Shown one piece after another: positions 27,892 to 37,063 of a DNA stretch of 64,000 nt. Where the stretch lies: positions 333,245-397,244 of the forward strand of contig NZ_VUYU01000006.1 in assembly GCF_011682065.1 (NCBI RefSeq), in the 5' to 3' direction. Position 1 is the stretch's first letter. Every line of letters begins with the position of its first letter. A program made the position numbers and the translations under genes. The stretch comes from Massilia rubra. Lineage in GTDB: Bacteria > Pseudomonadota > Gammaproteobacteria > Burkholderiales > Burkholderiaceae_D. Under the pieces are notes generated by a model. It worked only from the letters and a program-made list of their open reading frames with translations. It was not told the origin of the DNA and ran no database searches.

Positions 27892-29259
27892 ATGAAAACG
27901 TGGAGCGTGGAGTCGCTTTGCCTGACCGTCGCCGCCATCGTGCTGGTGCTGGCGTCGCTGGTGGGCTTGATCGCCGTGAGCGACGCCCACGCGCTGCCGC
28001 GCTGGCTGTTCTCCCTCGTCATTGCGCTGTCCGGCGCCGCGCTGGTGGCCAGCCTGCGCATCCGCGCGCTGGCCATCGCGCGCAACCATGCCCAGAGCCG
28101 CTACCGGCACTTCATCGACACCGCCCACGAAGGCGTCTGGACGCTCGACGGCGCGGCCCGCACCACCTTCGCCAACGCCCGCGTGGCCCAGATGTTCGGC
28201 GCCACGCCCGGCACCCTGCTGGGGCGTCCGATGCACGAGTTTCTGGGCGAAAATCCACCCCGCGACCTCACCGAGATGACCAGCGCCGACACCGCCCATG
28301 TCGGCTGCACCCACGACCTGTCGTACCGCCGGGTGGACGGCAGCATCGGCTGGGCCATCGTGAGCGGGCGGCCGATGCTGGGCGACGATGGCATGGCCGC
28401 CGGCACCTTGCTGATGCTGACCGATATCACCGGGCGCAAGGCGGCCGAGCTGGAACTGGCGGCGGTGCAGATCGGCCTGGAAGTGCGCATCCGCATGCGC
28501 ACGGCCGAGCTCGAGCGCAGCAACGCCCGGCTGCGCATCGAAGTGGCCGAGCGCCAGATGGCCGAGAATGCGCTGGCCGAATCGTTCCGCGAGCTGCGCC
28601 AGTTGAGCTCCCATCTGGAAACGATCAAGGAAGACGAGCGCAAGCGCATCGCCAAGGGCATCCATGACGAGCTGGGGCAGAACCTGATGGCGCTCAAGAT
28701 CGACGTGGAAATGCTGCACGCGCGCGCCAGCCTGCGTCATCCGCTGCTCAAGCGCAAGGTAGGCGACGTGCTCGACACCATCGACCTGACCATCCGCTCG
28801 GTGCGCGCGATCATGAACGATCTGCATCCGAGCACCCTGGAACTAGGCTTGCCGGCGGCCGCCGAGTGGCTGGTGCAACAGTTCGGAAAGCGCAGCGGCA
28901 TCGCCACCTCGCTCACCGTGGTCGAGGGTGACGGACCGCTGCCGGACAGCCACCACACCGACGTCGTTTTCCGCATCATCCAGGAGTGCCTGCTCAACAT
29001 CTTGCGGCACGCCAAGGCCACCCGGGTCGAGATCGGGCTCGATATCGGCATCGAATACCTGACCATCACCATCGTCGACAACGGCGTGGGCATGGGGCCG
29101 GGCGACGCCGCCAAGGTGGCCTCGTTCGGCTTGCGCGGGATCCGCGAACGGGTCGATGTGTTCGGCGGGCAGATGGTGATCGACAGCCGGCCGGGCGGCG
29201 GGACCACCCTGGCGATGATGATTCCGCTCGAGAGCGAGGCGGCGGCGCTGGAGGATTAG
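27892..29259 (+). CDS. PAS-domain sensor histidine kinase (NarL/DegS type), orphan
   Basis: A 455-residue membrane sensor. The start is the ATG at 27892, with AGGGGG five bases upstream; a GTG at 27886 overlaps that site. Two transmembrane helices lie at about 10-30 and 37-55. A PAS domain spans about 66-180 (YRHFIDTAHEGVWTLDGAAR to MLTDITGRKAAE), then a coiled coil (185-240), and a HisKA_3 dimerisation domain with phospho-acceptor His258 in RKRIAKGIHDELGQNLMALK. The ATPase domain has N box IIQECLLNILRHAKAT, G1 VDNGVGMGPGD and a GLRGIRERVDVFGG segment. Kinases of this class normally pair with a NarL/FixJ response regulator, but none is adjacent. Confidence 0.92.
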   Translation: MKTWSVESLCLTVAAIVLVLASLVGLIAVSDAHALPRWLFSLVIALSGAALVASLRIRALAIARNHAQSRYRHFIDTAHEGVWTLDGAARTTFANARVAQMFGATPGTLLGRPMHEFLGENPPRDLTEMTSADTAHVGCTHDLSYRRVDGSIGWAIVSGRPMLGDDGMAAGTLLMLTDITGRKAAELELAAVQIGLEVRIRMRTAELERSNARLRIEVAERQMAENALAESFRELRQLSSHLETIKEDERKRIAKGIHDELGQNLMALKIDVEMLHARASLRHPLLKRKVGDVLDTIDLTIRSVRAIMNDLHPSTLELGLPAAAEWLVQQFGKRSGIATSLTVVEGDGPLPDSHHTDVVFRIIQECLLNILRHAKATRVEIGLDIGIEYLTITIVDNGVGMGPGDAAKVASFGLRGIRERVDVFGGQMVIDSRPGGGTTLAMMIPLESEAAALED

Positions 29260-29372
29260 CGCGGATACAACAATACACAAAATGTAACAGACAAGCGTGT
29301 GGACGTATGTACAATGGACCCCGGTAAAGCAGGTGCGACAAGGTCGGCCTGGTTTATTGACTACCCCCTGTT

Positions 29373-29406
29373 TGCGCGTCCGGGCCTTCCGGATGCGCAT
29401 TTTTTT
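29373..29406 (+). terminator. Rho-independent terminator
   Basis: tgcgcgtccgg and ccggatgcgca pair with one mismatch around a short loop and are followed by seven T residues. It lies about 110 bases past the histidine-kinase stop and also before the convergent small gene. Confidence 0.88.
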
Positions 29407-29445
29407 CGGGTGATCAGATGGGTGTCTTGTTTTTCTCCGATTCCA

Positions 29446-29877
29446 TTATCTCGGCGTTCTTTTCATACTGTCGCTCAGCCATTTTTCCCTGGTCAGATTG
29501 CAATTCTTCAGGATCGCCTCCGATGGCGTATTTGCAATGAAGTAGTCTTCGCGCTCTTTTCCCTTCAGCTTCGCGGGGGCGTAGACAAAGGTATCGGTCG
29601 CGTCGCAGGTCGACGCCAGGTTGTTGCTCGCCGCTTTACGGTGGGCGTGCTCCGCGCTCATACACGCCACATCGCTCATGAAGCCGACCGGATCGAATTT
29701 CTTCTTGCACTCGGCCAGTTTCGCGTGCCTTGCCGTGGTGTCGCCGAGATAGCGTGCCACCAGCGCCGGATCGGGCGTGGCCATGCTCGCTGCAAAGGCG
29801 GCCGCAGGCGCCGCCATCAGGGCGACAGCGAGCAGCAAGGTGCGGCCGGAAAAACGGCGTGGAGATGTGATTTGCAT
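29446..29877 (-). CDS. Exported small hypothetical protein
   Basis: A 143-residue protein. The start at 29877 is supported by a GAGGGAAAA ribosome-binding site and gives the signal peptide MQITSPRRFSGRTLLLAVAL with cleavage near AFAAS (residue 30). The mature part is about 115 residues, lysine-rich, with four cysteines (AECKKKFDP, VACMSAEH, STCDATD, KNCNLTREKW) that could form two disulphides in the periplasm. It ends in a typical alpha-helical KCNLTREKW-like segment. I do not recognise the family; it resembles small periplasmic entry-exclusion-like or DUF proteins only in general layout. Confidence 0.75.
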   Translation of the reverse strand: MQITSPRRFSGRTLLLAVALMAAPAAAFAASMATPDPALVARYLGDTTARHAKLAECKKKFDPVGFMSDVACMSAEHAHRKAASNNLASTCDATDTFVYAPAKLKGKEREDYFIANTPSEAILKNCNLTREKWLSDSMKRTPR

Positions 29878-30015
29878 TTTTCCCTCAATCAATCATGAAA
29901 TAATAGCCTTCAAGCATAGCATTTTTAACAATGCGCTGGGAAACATTTATTGCCATTAAGTCCACACCGGCACGCCGGGCGTCCGTGAAAACCGATGCCG
30001 CCGTGGCGCGGACGT

Positions 30016-30054
30016 AAAAAAACCGTGCGCACCCGAGGGTGGACACGGTTTTTT
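30016..30054. terminator. Bidirectional terminator after rpoD
   Basis: aaaaccgtg (30019-30027) and cacggtttt (30044-30052) pair, with A-runs on the left and T-runs on the right, so leftward transcripts from rpoD end in a run of seven U. It lies 40 bases past the rpoD stop. Confidence 0.88.
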
Positions 30055-30093
30055 CGCCATCGCGCCAGCCAGGGCCGGCGCGACCAACGCTAC

Positions 30094-32661
30094 TTAATGG
30101 TTGTGCAGGAAGCTCTTGAGCTTGTCCGAACGCGACGGCTGGCGCAGCTTGCTCATCGCTTTCGCTTCGATCTGGCGAATCCGCTCGCGCGTGACGTCGA
30201 ATTGCTTGCCCACTTCTTCCAGCGTGTGGTCGTTCGACATCTCGACACCGTAGCGCATACGCAACACTTTGGCTTCGCGCGGGGTCAGCGAATCGAGCAC
30301 TTCCTTGATCACATTGCGCATCGACGCGTGCAATGCGGCGTCCAGCGGCGCCAGGGTGGCGTTGTCTTCGATGAAGTCGCCCAGTTGGGAATCGCCATCC
30401 TCGCCCATCGGGGTTTCCATCGAAATCGGCTCTTTGGCGATCTTCATGATCTCGCGAACCTTGTTCTCCGGCATTTCCATCTTCAGGGCCAGGGTCGCCA
30501 GGTCCGGCTCGCTGCCGGTTTCCTGCATGATCTGGCGCGAAATACGGTTCATCTTGTTGATCGTTTCGATCATGTGCACCGGCACCCGGATGGTGCGCGC
30601 CATGTCCGCGATCGAACGCGTGATCGCCTGGCGGATCCACCACGTCGCATACGTGGAGAACTTGTAGCCGCGACGATACTCAAACTTGTCGACCGCCTTC
30701 AACAGGCCGATATTGCCTTCCTGGATCAGATCGAGGAATTGCAGACCACGGTTGATGTATTTCTTCGCAATCGAAATCACCAGGCGCAAGTTGGCAACAG
30801 TCATCTCGCGCTTGGCGTGACGCGCGCGCTTTTCGCCGGCCGCCATCTGCTTGTTGATCTTGCGCAGGTCGGCCAGCGGCAAGGCCACGCGGGCTTGCAG
30901 GTCGATCATGCGCTGTTGCAGTTCCTTGATCGCAGGCACGTTACGGCTCAATACCACGCTGTACGGATAGGCGCAGTCGACTTCGCGGTCGACCCAGGCC
31001 AGGTCGGTCTCGTTGCCCGGGAATACCTTGATGAAGTGGGCGCGCGGCATGCCGCAGCGGTCCACGCAGATCGCCAGCACGGCTTTTTCGATATGGCGCA
31101 CTTCATCCATCTGGCCGCGCAGGGTGTCGCACAGCTTTTCGACGACCTTGGCGGTGAAACGGATGCCGAGCAGCTCGTTCGAAATGACTTCCTGCGCCTT
31201 GACGTAGTTCTTGGTGCCGTAGCCATCCTTCTCGAAGGCCTTGGCCATCTTGTCGAATTCGGTTTCGATGATCTTGAACTTGTCGAGTGCGTTCCTGCGC
31301 AGCTGGACCAGCTGTTCGGCCGAGAAACCAGCCGCGCCGCCATTGGCGTCGCCGTCTTCTTCCTCGACTTCTTCTTCCTCTTCTTCGTCATCTTCCGACG
31401 GGGCGGCGTGCACCACCGGCGCGGCCGGGGCCGAGCTCTCGTTGTGATCGACAAAACCGTCCACCACTTCGTCGACCTTGAGGTCGTCGTTGGCGATCTT
31501 GTGCGACAGCGCGATGATTTCGGCGATCGTGGTCGGGCAGGCCGAAATGGCCTGGACCATGTCTTTCAGGCCGCCCTCGATGCGCTTGGCGATTTCGATC
31601 TCGCCTTCGCGCGTGAGCAGCGCGACCGCGCCCATTTCGCGCATGTACATGCGGACCGGATCGGTGGTGCGGCCGAAGTCGGAATCGACCGTCGACAGCG
31701 CCGTGGCCGCGGCCGCTTCGACTTCGTCGTCGCTGGTGGCGGTGGCGACCGTATCGGTCAGCAGCATCATTTCAGCGTCCGGCGCGCGCTCGTAGACCGC
31801 GATGCCCATGTCGTTGAAGGTGGCGATGATGCCTTCGACCGCTTCCGGATCGATGATGTTTTCCGGCAGTTGATCGTTGATCTCGGCGTAGGTCAGGTAG
31901 CCGCGCTCCTTGCCCATGTTGATCAGGTTCTTGATCTGCTGGCGGCGCCGTTCCATATCCGCTTCCGAGGCTTTCGGATCGGCGGCCAGCATGCCGTTCA
32001 CGCCGCCCTTGGCCTTGCGTTCCTTGGCTTTCGAGACCGCTTTCAGTTCGGCGCGCTCGACCGCATTGAGCGCGGCGACTTCATCGTTTTCGGGCGTGAA
32101 TTCGCTCGGTTTGCGGCCACGGCGGCCCGGTACCTTGACCGATGGCAGCAGGTAGCCGGAGGTATCGATCGCGGCCAGCGCGGCCGCGTCCGTGGTCTGG
32201 CTGACCGCCTGGCCGGCGGTCTGGATCATGGTCGGCTCCGGGTCCATTTTCTTGACCGCGGTACGCGCCTTGGGCGCCACCTTCATGCCCGGCACCAGGT
32301 CGGCGTCGACCCCGGCGACCAGGTCGGGACGCACGGCCAGCTTGGAGCGCTTGCGCACCACCACCGGCACGGCGGCGCCGTCGGCGGCCGGCGCGGACGC
32401 CAGCATGGTCTCGGCAACGACCGATTCCTGGAGCGCGTGCTCGATGGTCTCGGCAGGCGCACCCACCTCGACCAGTTCGACCGGATCGGCCGCGGCCATC
32501 ACCGCGGCCAGGCGCGAACCCTTCTTGACCACCGTGACCTTGGCCGCCGCTTCCGTTTCGAGGAAGTAGGAGGTTGCGGTTTTCGGTACGGCCAGTTGGG
32601 CACTGCTCTTGCGCGGCGCTTTGGTGGCGGTCAGGGTTAAGGTCTTCGCGGTGTTCTTCAT
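30094..32661 (-). CDS. rpoD: RNA polymerase primary sigma factor (sigma-70)
   Basis: An 855-residue housekeeping sigma factor, considerably longer than the 613 residues of E. coli RpoD. The start [11 protein letters not shown] at 32661 has GGAG upstream. Residues 1 to about 200 are an Ala/Lys/Val-rich extension, and region 1.1 follows ([20 protein letters not shown]). Region 1.2 includes [13 protein letters not shown], and the non-conserved insert carries a very acidic run ([16 protein letters not shown]). Regions 2.1-2.4 are intact ([55 protein letters not shown]), and region 4 ([35 protein letters not shown]) recognises the -35 box. No dnaG lies upstream in this window. Confidence 0.97.
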   Translation of the reverse strand: MKNTAKTLTLTATKAPRKSSAQLAVPKTATSYFLETEAAAKVTVVKKGSRLAAVMAAADPVELVEVGAPAETIEHALQESVVAETMLASAPAADGAAVPVVVRKRSKLAVRPDLVAGVDADLVPGMKVAPKARTAVKKMDPEPTMIQTAGQAVSQTTDAAALAAIDTSGYLLPSVKVPGRRGRKPSEFTPENDEVAALNAVERAELKAVSKAKERKAKGGVNGMLAADPKASEADMERRRQQIKNLINMGKERGYLTYAEINDQLPENIIDPEAVEGIIATFNDMGIAVYERAPDAEMMLLTDTVATATSDDEVEAAAATALSTVDSDFGRTTDPVRMYMREMGAVALLTREGEIEIAKRIEGGLKDMVQAISACPTTIAEIIALSHKIANDDLKVDEVVDGFVDHNESSAPAAPVVHAAPSEDDEEEEEEVEEEDGDANGGAAGFSAEQLVQLRRNALDKFKIIETEFDKMAKAFEKDGYGTKNYVKAQEVISNELLGIRFTAKVVEKLCDTLRGQMDEVRHIEKAVLAICVDRCGMPRAHFIKVFPGNETDLAWVDREVDCAYPYSVVLSRNVPAIKELQQRMIDLQARVALPLADLRKINKQMAAGEKRARHAKREMTVANLRLVISIAKKYINRGLQFLDLIQEGNIGLLKAVDKFEYRRGYKFSTYATWWIRQAITRSIADMARTIRVPVHMIETINKMNRISRQIMQETGSEPDLATLALKMEMPENKVREIMKIAKEPISMETPMGEDGDSQLGDFIEDNATLAPLDAALHASMRNVIKEVLDSLTPREAKVLRMRYGVEMSNDHTLEEVGKQFDVTRERIRQIEAKAMSKLRQPSRSDKLKSFLHNH

Positions 32662-33194
32662 TAAAACTCCAGTCAATAATCCACCCGAGCTCGGCGTACC
32701 GCGCTCGATGGAACGTGTATCAGGATGGCCCTAGCTAAGGGCGATGTAGCCGAATTGCAAGCACGACCGGATGCATCGATGGCCCTGGTGGGCGTACCCC
32801 GTGCGGGGGTGCTGTGGTGCGTATGCTATGATCAAAATGGCGCTGTGCATGGCGGAACGAAAAAAAGCCCGTGGCAAAACGGGCTTGAATCTATTTTCAG
32901 ATGAACAATAGAAGAGACAATCACCATTATGCACCATGGCGAGATATCGCGATAATTGATATATCGAATACCAGATATAAGCCAAAGATATAATCTTGAC
33001 TGATAACCGCCGGTGCCGGGACGCCTTCTACCTGCTGACTGAACCTTCTGCGCTTCGTCAACCCGCGCGCAGGGCAAGAGGAGCATGATACACGATTTCG
33101 CGCCCTTCCGCGCATGCGCGCAATGCCCAACAGCGAATAAAATCCACGCACGCGCCTATGGCCGCATGCTATCCTTCCGGTTCCAGCTCTTACA
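32662..33194. other. Long intergenic region upstream of rpoD
   Basis: These 533 bases separate rpoD from the divergent ProQ-family gene. They contain a leftward rho-independent terminator (32861-32887) with no credible gene upstream of it, and an AT-rich palindromic stretch at about 32940-32995 (gagatatcgcgataattgat and atatcgaatacc), well below the local GC level. The rpoD promoter should lie between 32662 and the terminator. A small RNA read leftward from about 33000-33100 is possible. Confidence 0.5.
32861..32887 (-). terminator. Leftward rho-independent terminator without an obvious gene
   Basis: Read leftward: aagcccg-TTTTGCCA-cgggctt, then seven T residues. The 7-bp stem and T-run make it a clear terminator on the minus strand, but the 300 bases preceding it hold no supportable gene. 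Confidence 0.8.
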
Positions 33195-33692
33195 ATGAAG
33201 TCAATGAATACAACTAGTCTTGCCGCCGAGTCCGCGGACGTTCCCGTCACCGCACCCGCTCCAGCCCCTGCTCCTGCTTCAGCTCCAGCCCCCGCGCAAA
33301 GCGCGCGCTCCCTGCTCAAGCAATTGCAACAACAGTTCCCCGCCTTTCGCGACTGCCTGCCGCTGGCGATCGGCATCGACAAGCAACTGCTGGCGCGTGT
33401 TCCCGGCCTGGACCGCAAGACCATGCGCGCCGCGCTGGGCATCCATACCGGGTCCCTGCGCTACCTGCGCGCGATGGAAAAAGCCACGGTCCGCTACGAC
33501 CTCGACGGCGTAGCCGGCGCGGAAGTGACCGACATCCACCGCACCCACGCCAAAGAAACCTTGCAGCAACGCTTCAAGAAAGAAGCCGAGCGCAAGAAGG
33601 CCGAACGCGACGCCGCCCAAGCGGACGAAGCGAACCGCCTGCGCCAGGAAAAGCTGCTCCAGCTCGCCTCCAAGTTCTCGCGCAACGGTTGA
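33195..33692 (+). CDS. ProQ/FinO-family RNA chaperone
   Basis: A 165-residue protein with a low-complexity Pro/Ala N-terminus (PAPAPAPASAPAPAQ) of about 35 residues, then a FinO-type domain. The landmarks are LLKQLQQQFPAFRDCLPLAI, GIDKQLLARVPGLDRKTMRA and ALGIHTGSLRYLRAM. A basic helical tail (KKEAERKKAERDAAQ) follows. Members bind structured RNAs and sRNA 3' ends in the cytoplasm. An ATG at 33204 is an alternative start. The next gene begins 11 bases downstream. Confidence 0.9.
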   Translation: MKSMNTTSLAAESADVPVTAPAPAPAPASAPAPAQSARSLLKQLQQQFPAFRDCLPLAIGIDKQLLARVPGLDRKTMRAALGIHTGSLRYLRAMEKATVRYDLDGVAGAEVTDIHRTHAKETLQQRFKKEAERKKAERDAAQADEANRLRQEKLLQLASKFSRNG

Positions 33693-33703
33693 TCCCGGCC
33701 TCG

Positions 33704-34312
33704 ATGACGACCGATCCGGACGCGTTGTTGCCGCCTTACGACGGCATCACGATGGCCAGCGTACGCATGGTCCGCTCCGAACAGGATGCGGCCGGCGCGC
33801 TGGCGGCGCTCTCCTCGACCGACGTGCTCGGCTTCGACACCGAATCGAAGCCGACCTTCCTCAAGGGAGAACTGTCGACCGGCCCGCACCTGGTGCAGCT
33901 AGCAACTGACGAGGTCGCCTACCTGTTCCAGATCGGCGCCGGGCCGGCGGCCGAGGTCGCCGTCAGCGTGCTCAAGGCCGTGCTCGAATCGAAGTCCATC
34001 CTGAAGGTGGGTTTCGGTTTGAAGGATGACATTTTGCGCCTGCAAGGCAAACTCGGCATCGACGCCCACAACGTGCTCGACCTGTCGACCGCGCTGCGCA
34101 AGGGCGAACGCAATACCCTTGGCGCGAAAACGGCGGTGGCGCGCTTTTTCGGCCAGAAGCTGCAAAAATCCAAGAAGATCACCACCACCAACTGGTCGCT
34201 GGCGCGTTTGAGCGACAAGCAGATCCTGTACGCGGCCGACGACGCGCATGTGGCCTTGCGCGTGTACCGTCGCTGGCGGGCGGACCAGGCGGTGGCCAAG
34301 GCCGCGCTGTAA
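33704..34312 (+). CDS. DEDDy-type 3'-5' exonuclease
   Basis: A 202-residue RNase D-like exonuclease domain. Motif I is LGFDTESKP (Asp, Glu), motif II lies in LKVGFGLKDDILRLQ (Asp), and motif III is YAADDAHVAL, giving the DEDDy catalytic set that binds two metal ions. No HRDC domain follows, so it is a stand-alone exonuclease of the WRN-exo-like group. The ATG at 33704 is preferred to an upstream TTG. Being 11 bases after the ProQ-like gene, it is probably co-transcribed, pairing two RNA-related functions. Confidence 0.9.
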   Translation: MTTDPDALLPPYDGITMASVRMVRSEQDAAGALAALSSTDVLGFDTESKPTFLKGELSTGPHLVQLATDEVAYLFQIGAGPAAEVAVSVLKAVLESKSILKVGFGLKDDILRLQGKLGIDAHNVLDLSTALRKGERNTLGAKTAVARFFGQKLQKSKKITTTNWSLARLSDKQILYAADDAHVALRVYRRWRADQAVAKAAL

Positions 34313-34326
34313 GTCTTCATGCCAGC

Positions 34327-34356
34327 AAGCGGGCTGCCCCTCAGGGCAGCCCGCTT
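34327..34356. terminator. Hairpin terminator between convergent genes
   Basis: aagcgggctgccc and gggcagcccgctt form a perfect 13-bp stem with a 4-base loop, followed by CGGTTT. It lies 15 bases past the exonuclease stop and just before the end of the convergent dehydrogenase gene. Confidence 0.8.
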
Positions 34357-34360
34357 CGGT

Positions 34361-36469
34361 TTACGGCTTCAAAATCACTTTCCAGATCTTCGTGTTCGTA
34401 TTGTTCGGCACGCTATCCTTGTCGCCGGCGGCGTCGCTGTTGGCCATCCACACATTGCCGTCAATCGTCGGTTCCACCGTGCGCAGCCGGTCGTAGGTGC
34501 CGACAAAAAACTGCCGGGCATTGATCAGCTTGTCTCCGCTGATGTCGCTGCGATACAAACGCTTCCCTGCCAGGCAGGCAACGTACAGCGCATTGCGGAC
34601 GATGGCGATGCCGCTGCACGATCCTTCCGAATTACGATACGTCGTTTTCGGCGCGACATACCCCGCCGTTGCACAGCCAGTCCCGGCGCGCGAGGTGACG
34701 CCTTCGCAATTCGGCCAGCCGTAGTTGCCGCCTTTGACAATCAGGTTGGTTTCGTCCTGCGAATCGCCAAACTCCTGCTCCCACAAACGCCCGCTGGCGT
34801 CGAAGGCCAGTCCCTGTGGATTGCGGTGACCGTAACTCCAGACATAGTTTCCGAACGGATTATCGGCCGGCGGCGTGCCGTTGGGATTGAGCCGCAGGAC
34901 TTTACCGGCCAGATTGCCGGTGTCTTGCGCATACGCGCCGTTTTGCGCGTCGCCCGTGGTGGCATACAGTTTGCCGTCCGGGCCGAAGCGCAAGCGCCCG
35001 CCGTTATGGTATTTGTTACGACCGATGCCCTTGAGCAGAACCTCGAGCGACGCGATGTCGAGCGTGCCGTTCAGATAACGCAGGCGCACGATGCGGTTGT
35101 CCGTCGCGCTCGTGTGATACACATATAGCCAGGAATCCTGGTCCGGGAAGCCGGGCGGTATTGCCAGGCCGAGCAGCCCGCCTTCGCCATCGGTGCCTTG
35201 CACGTTGGGAATCACGCCCACGGTCTTCTTCACGCCGGTAACCGGGTTCAGCAAGATGATGTCGCGCGCGTCGCGGCGGCTGTATAGCACCGTTCCGTCC
35301 GGCAGCGCAGCCAGGCCCCATGGAATATCGGTGTCGGTCGCCACTTGTGCCGCCGAACAGATGACGTCGGCGCAGGCACTGCCGGACGTCAGCGACAAGG
35401 TCGTGCCGCGTGGCGACACATTGCCCTGTGCATCGCGCGCTGCAAGCGTATATTGGTACGTCGTGCTGGCAGCGAGCCCGGCATCGGTGTAGCCGAGCGA
35501 ACTGGTGCTGCCGGCAAGGCGGTTGTTGCGGTAGATGTCGTAGGCGGTCACGGCGACGTTGTCGGTGGCGGCAGCCCAGTTCAAGGTGGCGGTGGTGCCG
35601 GCAACCGTTCCCCGCAAATCGGTGGGGACGGATGGCGGCTGGGTGTCCACCGTGCATTGCGGCACCTTGACCGGAAGCGAGGTACTGGCCTGCGACACGT
35701 TGCCCGCCGCATCACGCGCGTTGACGTACACGCCCCAGCTCGCTCCCGGCGTCAGCACCAGCTGGGCCGTGAGCGTGCTGGCGTTGACCGTGCCGAGCGC
35801 TTGCCCGTCGCGATAGATATCGTAATAGGCGACCCCGACGTTATCGGTGGATGCCTTCCAGGTGAGCGTGGCGGAGCGGCACGCCAGGGCGGCGATGGCC
35901 AGGCCGTTCGGCGGCGTCGGCGCCTGCGTGTCGGCCGGCGGAGGCGTTGTTGCACCGACTGACCATTGTTGGTGGGAACTGCCTTCGCAGCGCCACATAT
36001 CGATCCCGGTCCCATTGGCGGTGGCGCCGCCCTTCACGGTCAGGCACAGCCCCGACTGCGCGTTGACGATGGTTTTATCCAGCCTGAGCGTCCATTTCTG
36101 ATTGGCGCCGCCGTTGCATGTCGTCGATTGCACGATGGCCTGCGGCTGGGTGCTTGCACCGCGCACGTCCAGGCAGCGGGCGCCGTCGAAGGTTTTCAAT
36201 TCACCGGCGGCGGAAAATTCCCACTTCTGATTGGCGGCGCCGTGACAGTCGAAGATGACGACCGGTGTGCGGGGTTGCTGGCTACCCTGGTCGACGTCGA
36301 GGCACCGTTGTGAAGCGCTGCTGATGAGCGTTGCGGGCGTTGCCGACCATGCCGGCAGGGCCGTCAATCCGCCAAGGGCGACAATCGCATACATCACCGC
36401 ACAACGGCTTGCGGTCACGCGGGGAGCTTGTGGATAGGAATATATCGCGTCGTTCGGGGAAGCTCGCAT
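34361..36469 (-). CDS. Secreted ricin-lectin/FnIII/sugar-dehydrogenase fusion
   Basis: About 702 residues from the ATG at 36469, which has GAGGA eight bases upstream; further in-frame starts exist. A signal peptide ends near PAWSA. Domain order: ricin B-type lectin at about 50-175 with three QxW repeats (NQKWEF, NQKWTL, HQQWSV); two fibronectin-III domains at about 185-275 and 285-370 (NVGVAYYDIYRDGQ and NVAVTAYDIYRNNR); then a glucose/sorbosone-dehydrogenase beta-propeller at about 385-700 (IPWGLAALPDGTVLYSRRDA, GGLLGLAIPPGF, YHNGGRLRFGPDGKLYATTG, YGHRNPQGLAFD). It is probably an exported PQQ- or metal-dependent oxidoreductase targeted to polysaccharide. The lectin part suggests binding to plant or fungal glycans. 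Confidence 0.9.
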   Translation of the reverse strand: MRASPNDAIYSYPQAPRVTASRCAVMYAIVALGGLTALPAWSATPATLISSASQRCLDVDQGSQQPRTPVVIFDCHGAANQKWEFSAAGELKTFDGARCLDVRGASTQPQAIVQSTTCNGGANQKWTLRLDKTIVNAQSGLCLTVKGGATANGTGIDMWRCEGSSHQQWSVGATTPPPADTQAPTPPNGLAIAALACRSATLTWKASTDNVGVAYYDIYRDGQALGTVNASTLTAQLVLTPGASWGVYVNARDAAGNVSQASTSLPVKVPQCTVDTQPPSVPTDLRGTVAGTTATLNWAAATDNVAVTAYDIYRNNRLAGSTSSLGYTDAGLAASTTYQYTLAARDAQGNVSPRGTTLSLTSGSACADVICSAAQVATDTDIPWGLAALPDGTVLYSRRDARDIILLNPVTGVKKTVGVIPNVQGTDGEGGLLGLAIPPGFPDQDSWLYVYHTSATDNRIVRLRYLNGTLDIASLEVLLKGIGRNKYHNGGRLRFGPDGKLYATTGDAQNGAYAQDTGNLAGKVLRLNPNGTPPADNPFGNYVWSYGHRNPQGLAFDASGRLWEQEFGDSQDETNLIVKGGNYGWPNCEGVTSRAGTGCATAGYVAPKTTYRNSEGSCSGIAIVRNALYVACLAGKRLYRSDISGDKLINARQFFVGTYDRLRTVEPTIDGNVWMANSDAAGDKDSVPNNTNTKIWKVILKP

Positions 36470-36678
36470 CAGATTCGTCCTCATGAATGCGGTGGGAAGG
36501 GTACGCCCTGGCAAAGTTGGCGCAGCGGGAAACGATCCGTCGACACGCATCTCCAGGACTGCAAGCGAGGGTCGCCGGCGAACGTGCATACATGAACTTT
36601 TTATAACTATACAGCCCGAATGGCGGACTGGACAGCTCGATTCACGCAGCCCGGCACATCAACAGGCGCCAGGCTCCC

Positions 36679-36995
36679 CTATTCCCGATCCCTGCCTCCT
36701 ATCCATTCATCGCATACCCTTGCCAGCGCTTCAATTTCAATCAAGGTTGCCGGCGACGCCAGCGAGGCAACGCCGATCCCGGTCAGCGCCGGCCGCGATA
36801 CGCCGAAGTATTTACTCATCATCGGCGCCAGGATTTCCATATGGTCGCCCAGTTCGCCGCGCACGTACACGCGCAGTTGCGGCACATTGGCGGCCGAGGA
36901 ACCCGCCGCATCGAGCACCGTCAACAGGTTTTGCAAGGCGCTCTCGGCCTGCTCTGCGATATGTCTTCCGGCTGATCCGCTTTTTCGCCGCGCGC
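36679..36995 (-). pseudogene. RidA/YjgF-family gene, 5'-truncated
   Basis: The minus frame from about 36995 to 36679 reads SGSAGRHIAEQAESALQNLL, then TVLDAAGSSAANVPQLRVYV and ends ALARVCDEWIGGRDRE. This matches the C-terminal two thirds of Rid-family enamine/imine deaminases, including the usual helix IAxQxxxALxNLxxVLxAAG. About 40 N-terminal residues and the start codon are missing; the promoter and start of the divergent cytochrome c gene lie where they should be. No complete copy is visible nearby. Confidence 0.75.
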
Positions 36996-37063
36996 TGCAC
37001 CTGTCGTGCCCTACCCCGACGCGCTATGATGCTGTCACCGGTCACCTTATCAGAGAATCATCC

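Noticed and set aside
29995..32640. 881-codon plus-strand frame antisense to rpoD
   Set aside because: The sigma-factor reading is certain; the opposite frame is an artefact of codon bias.
32832..33086. 84-codon minus frame ending at the orphan terminator upstream of rpoD
   Set aside because: No ribosome-binding site or domain; the frame runs into the terminator stem, which real genes avoid.
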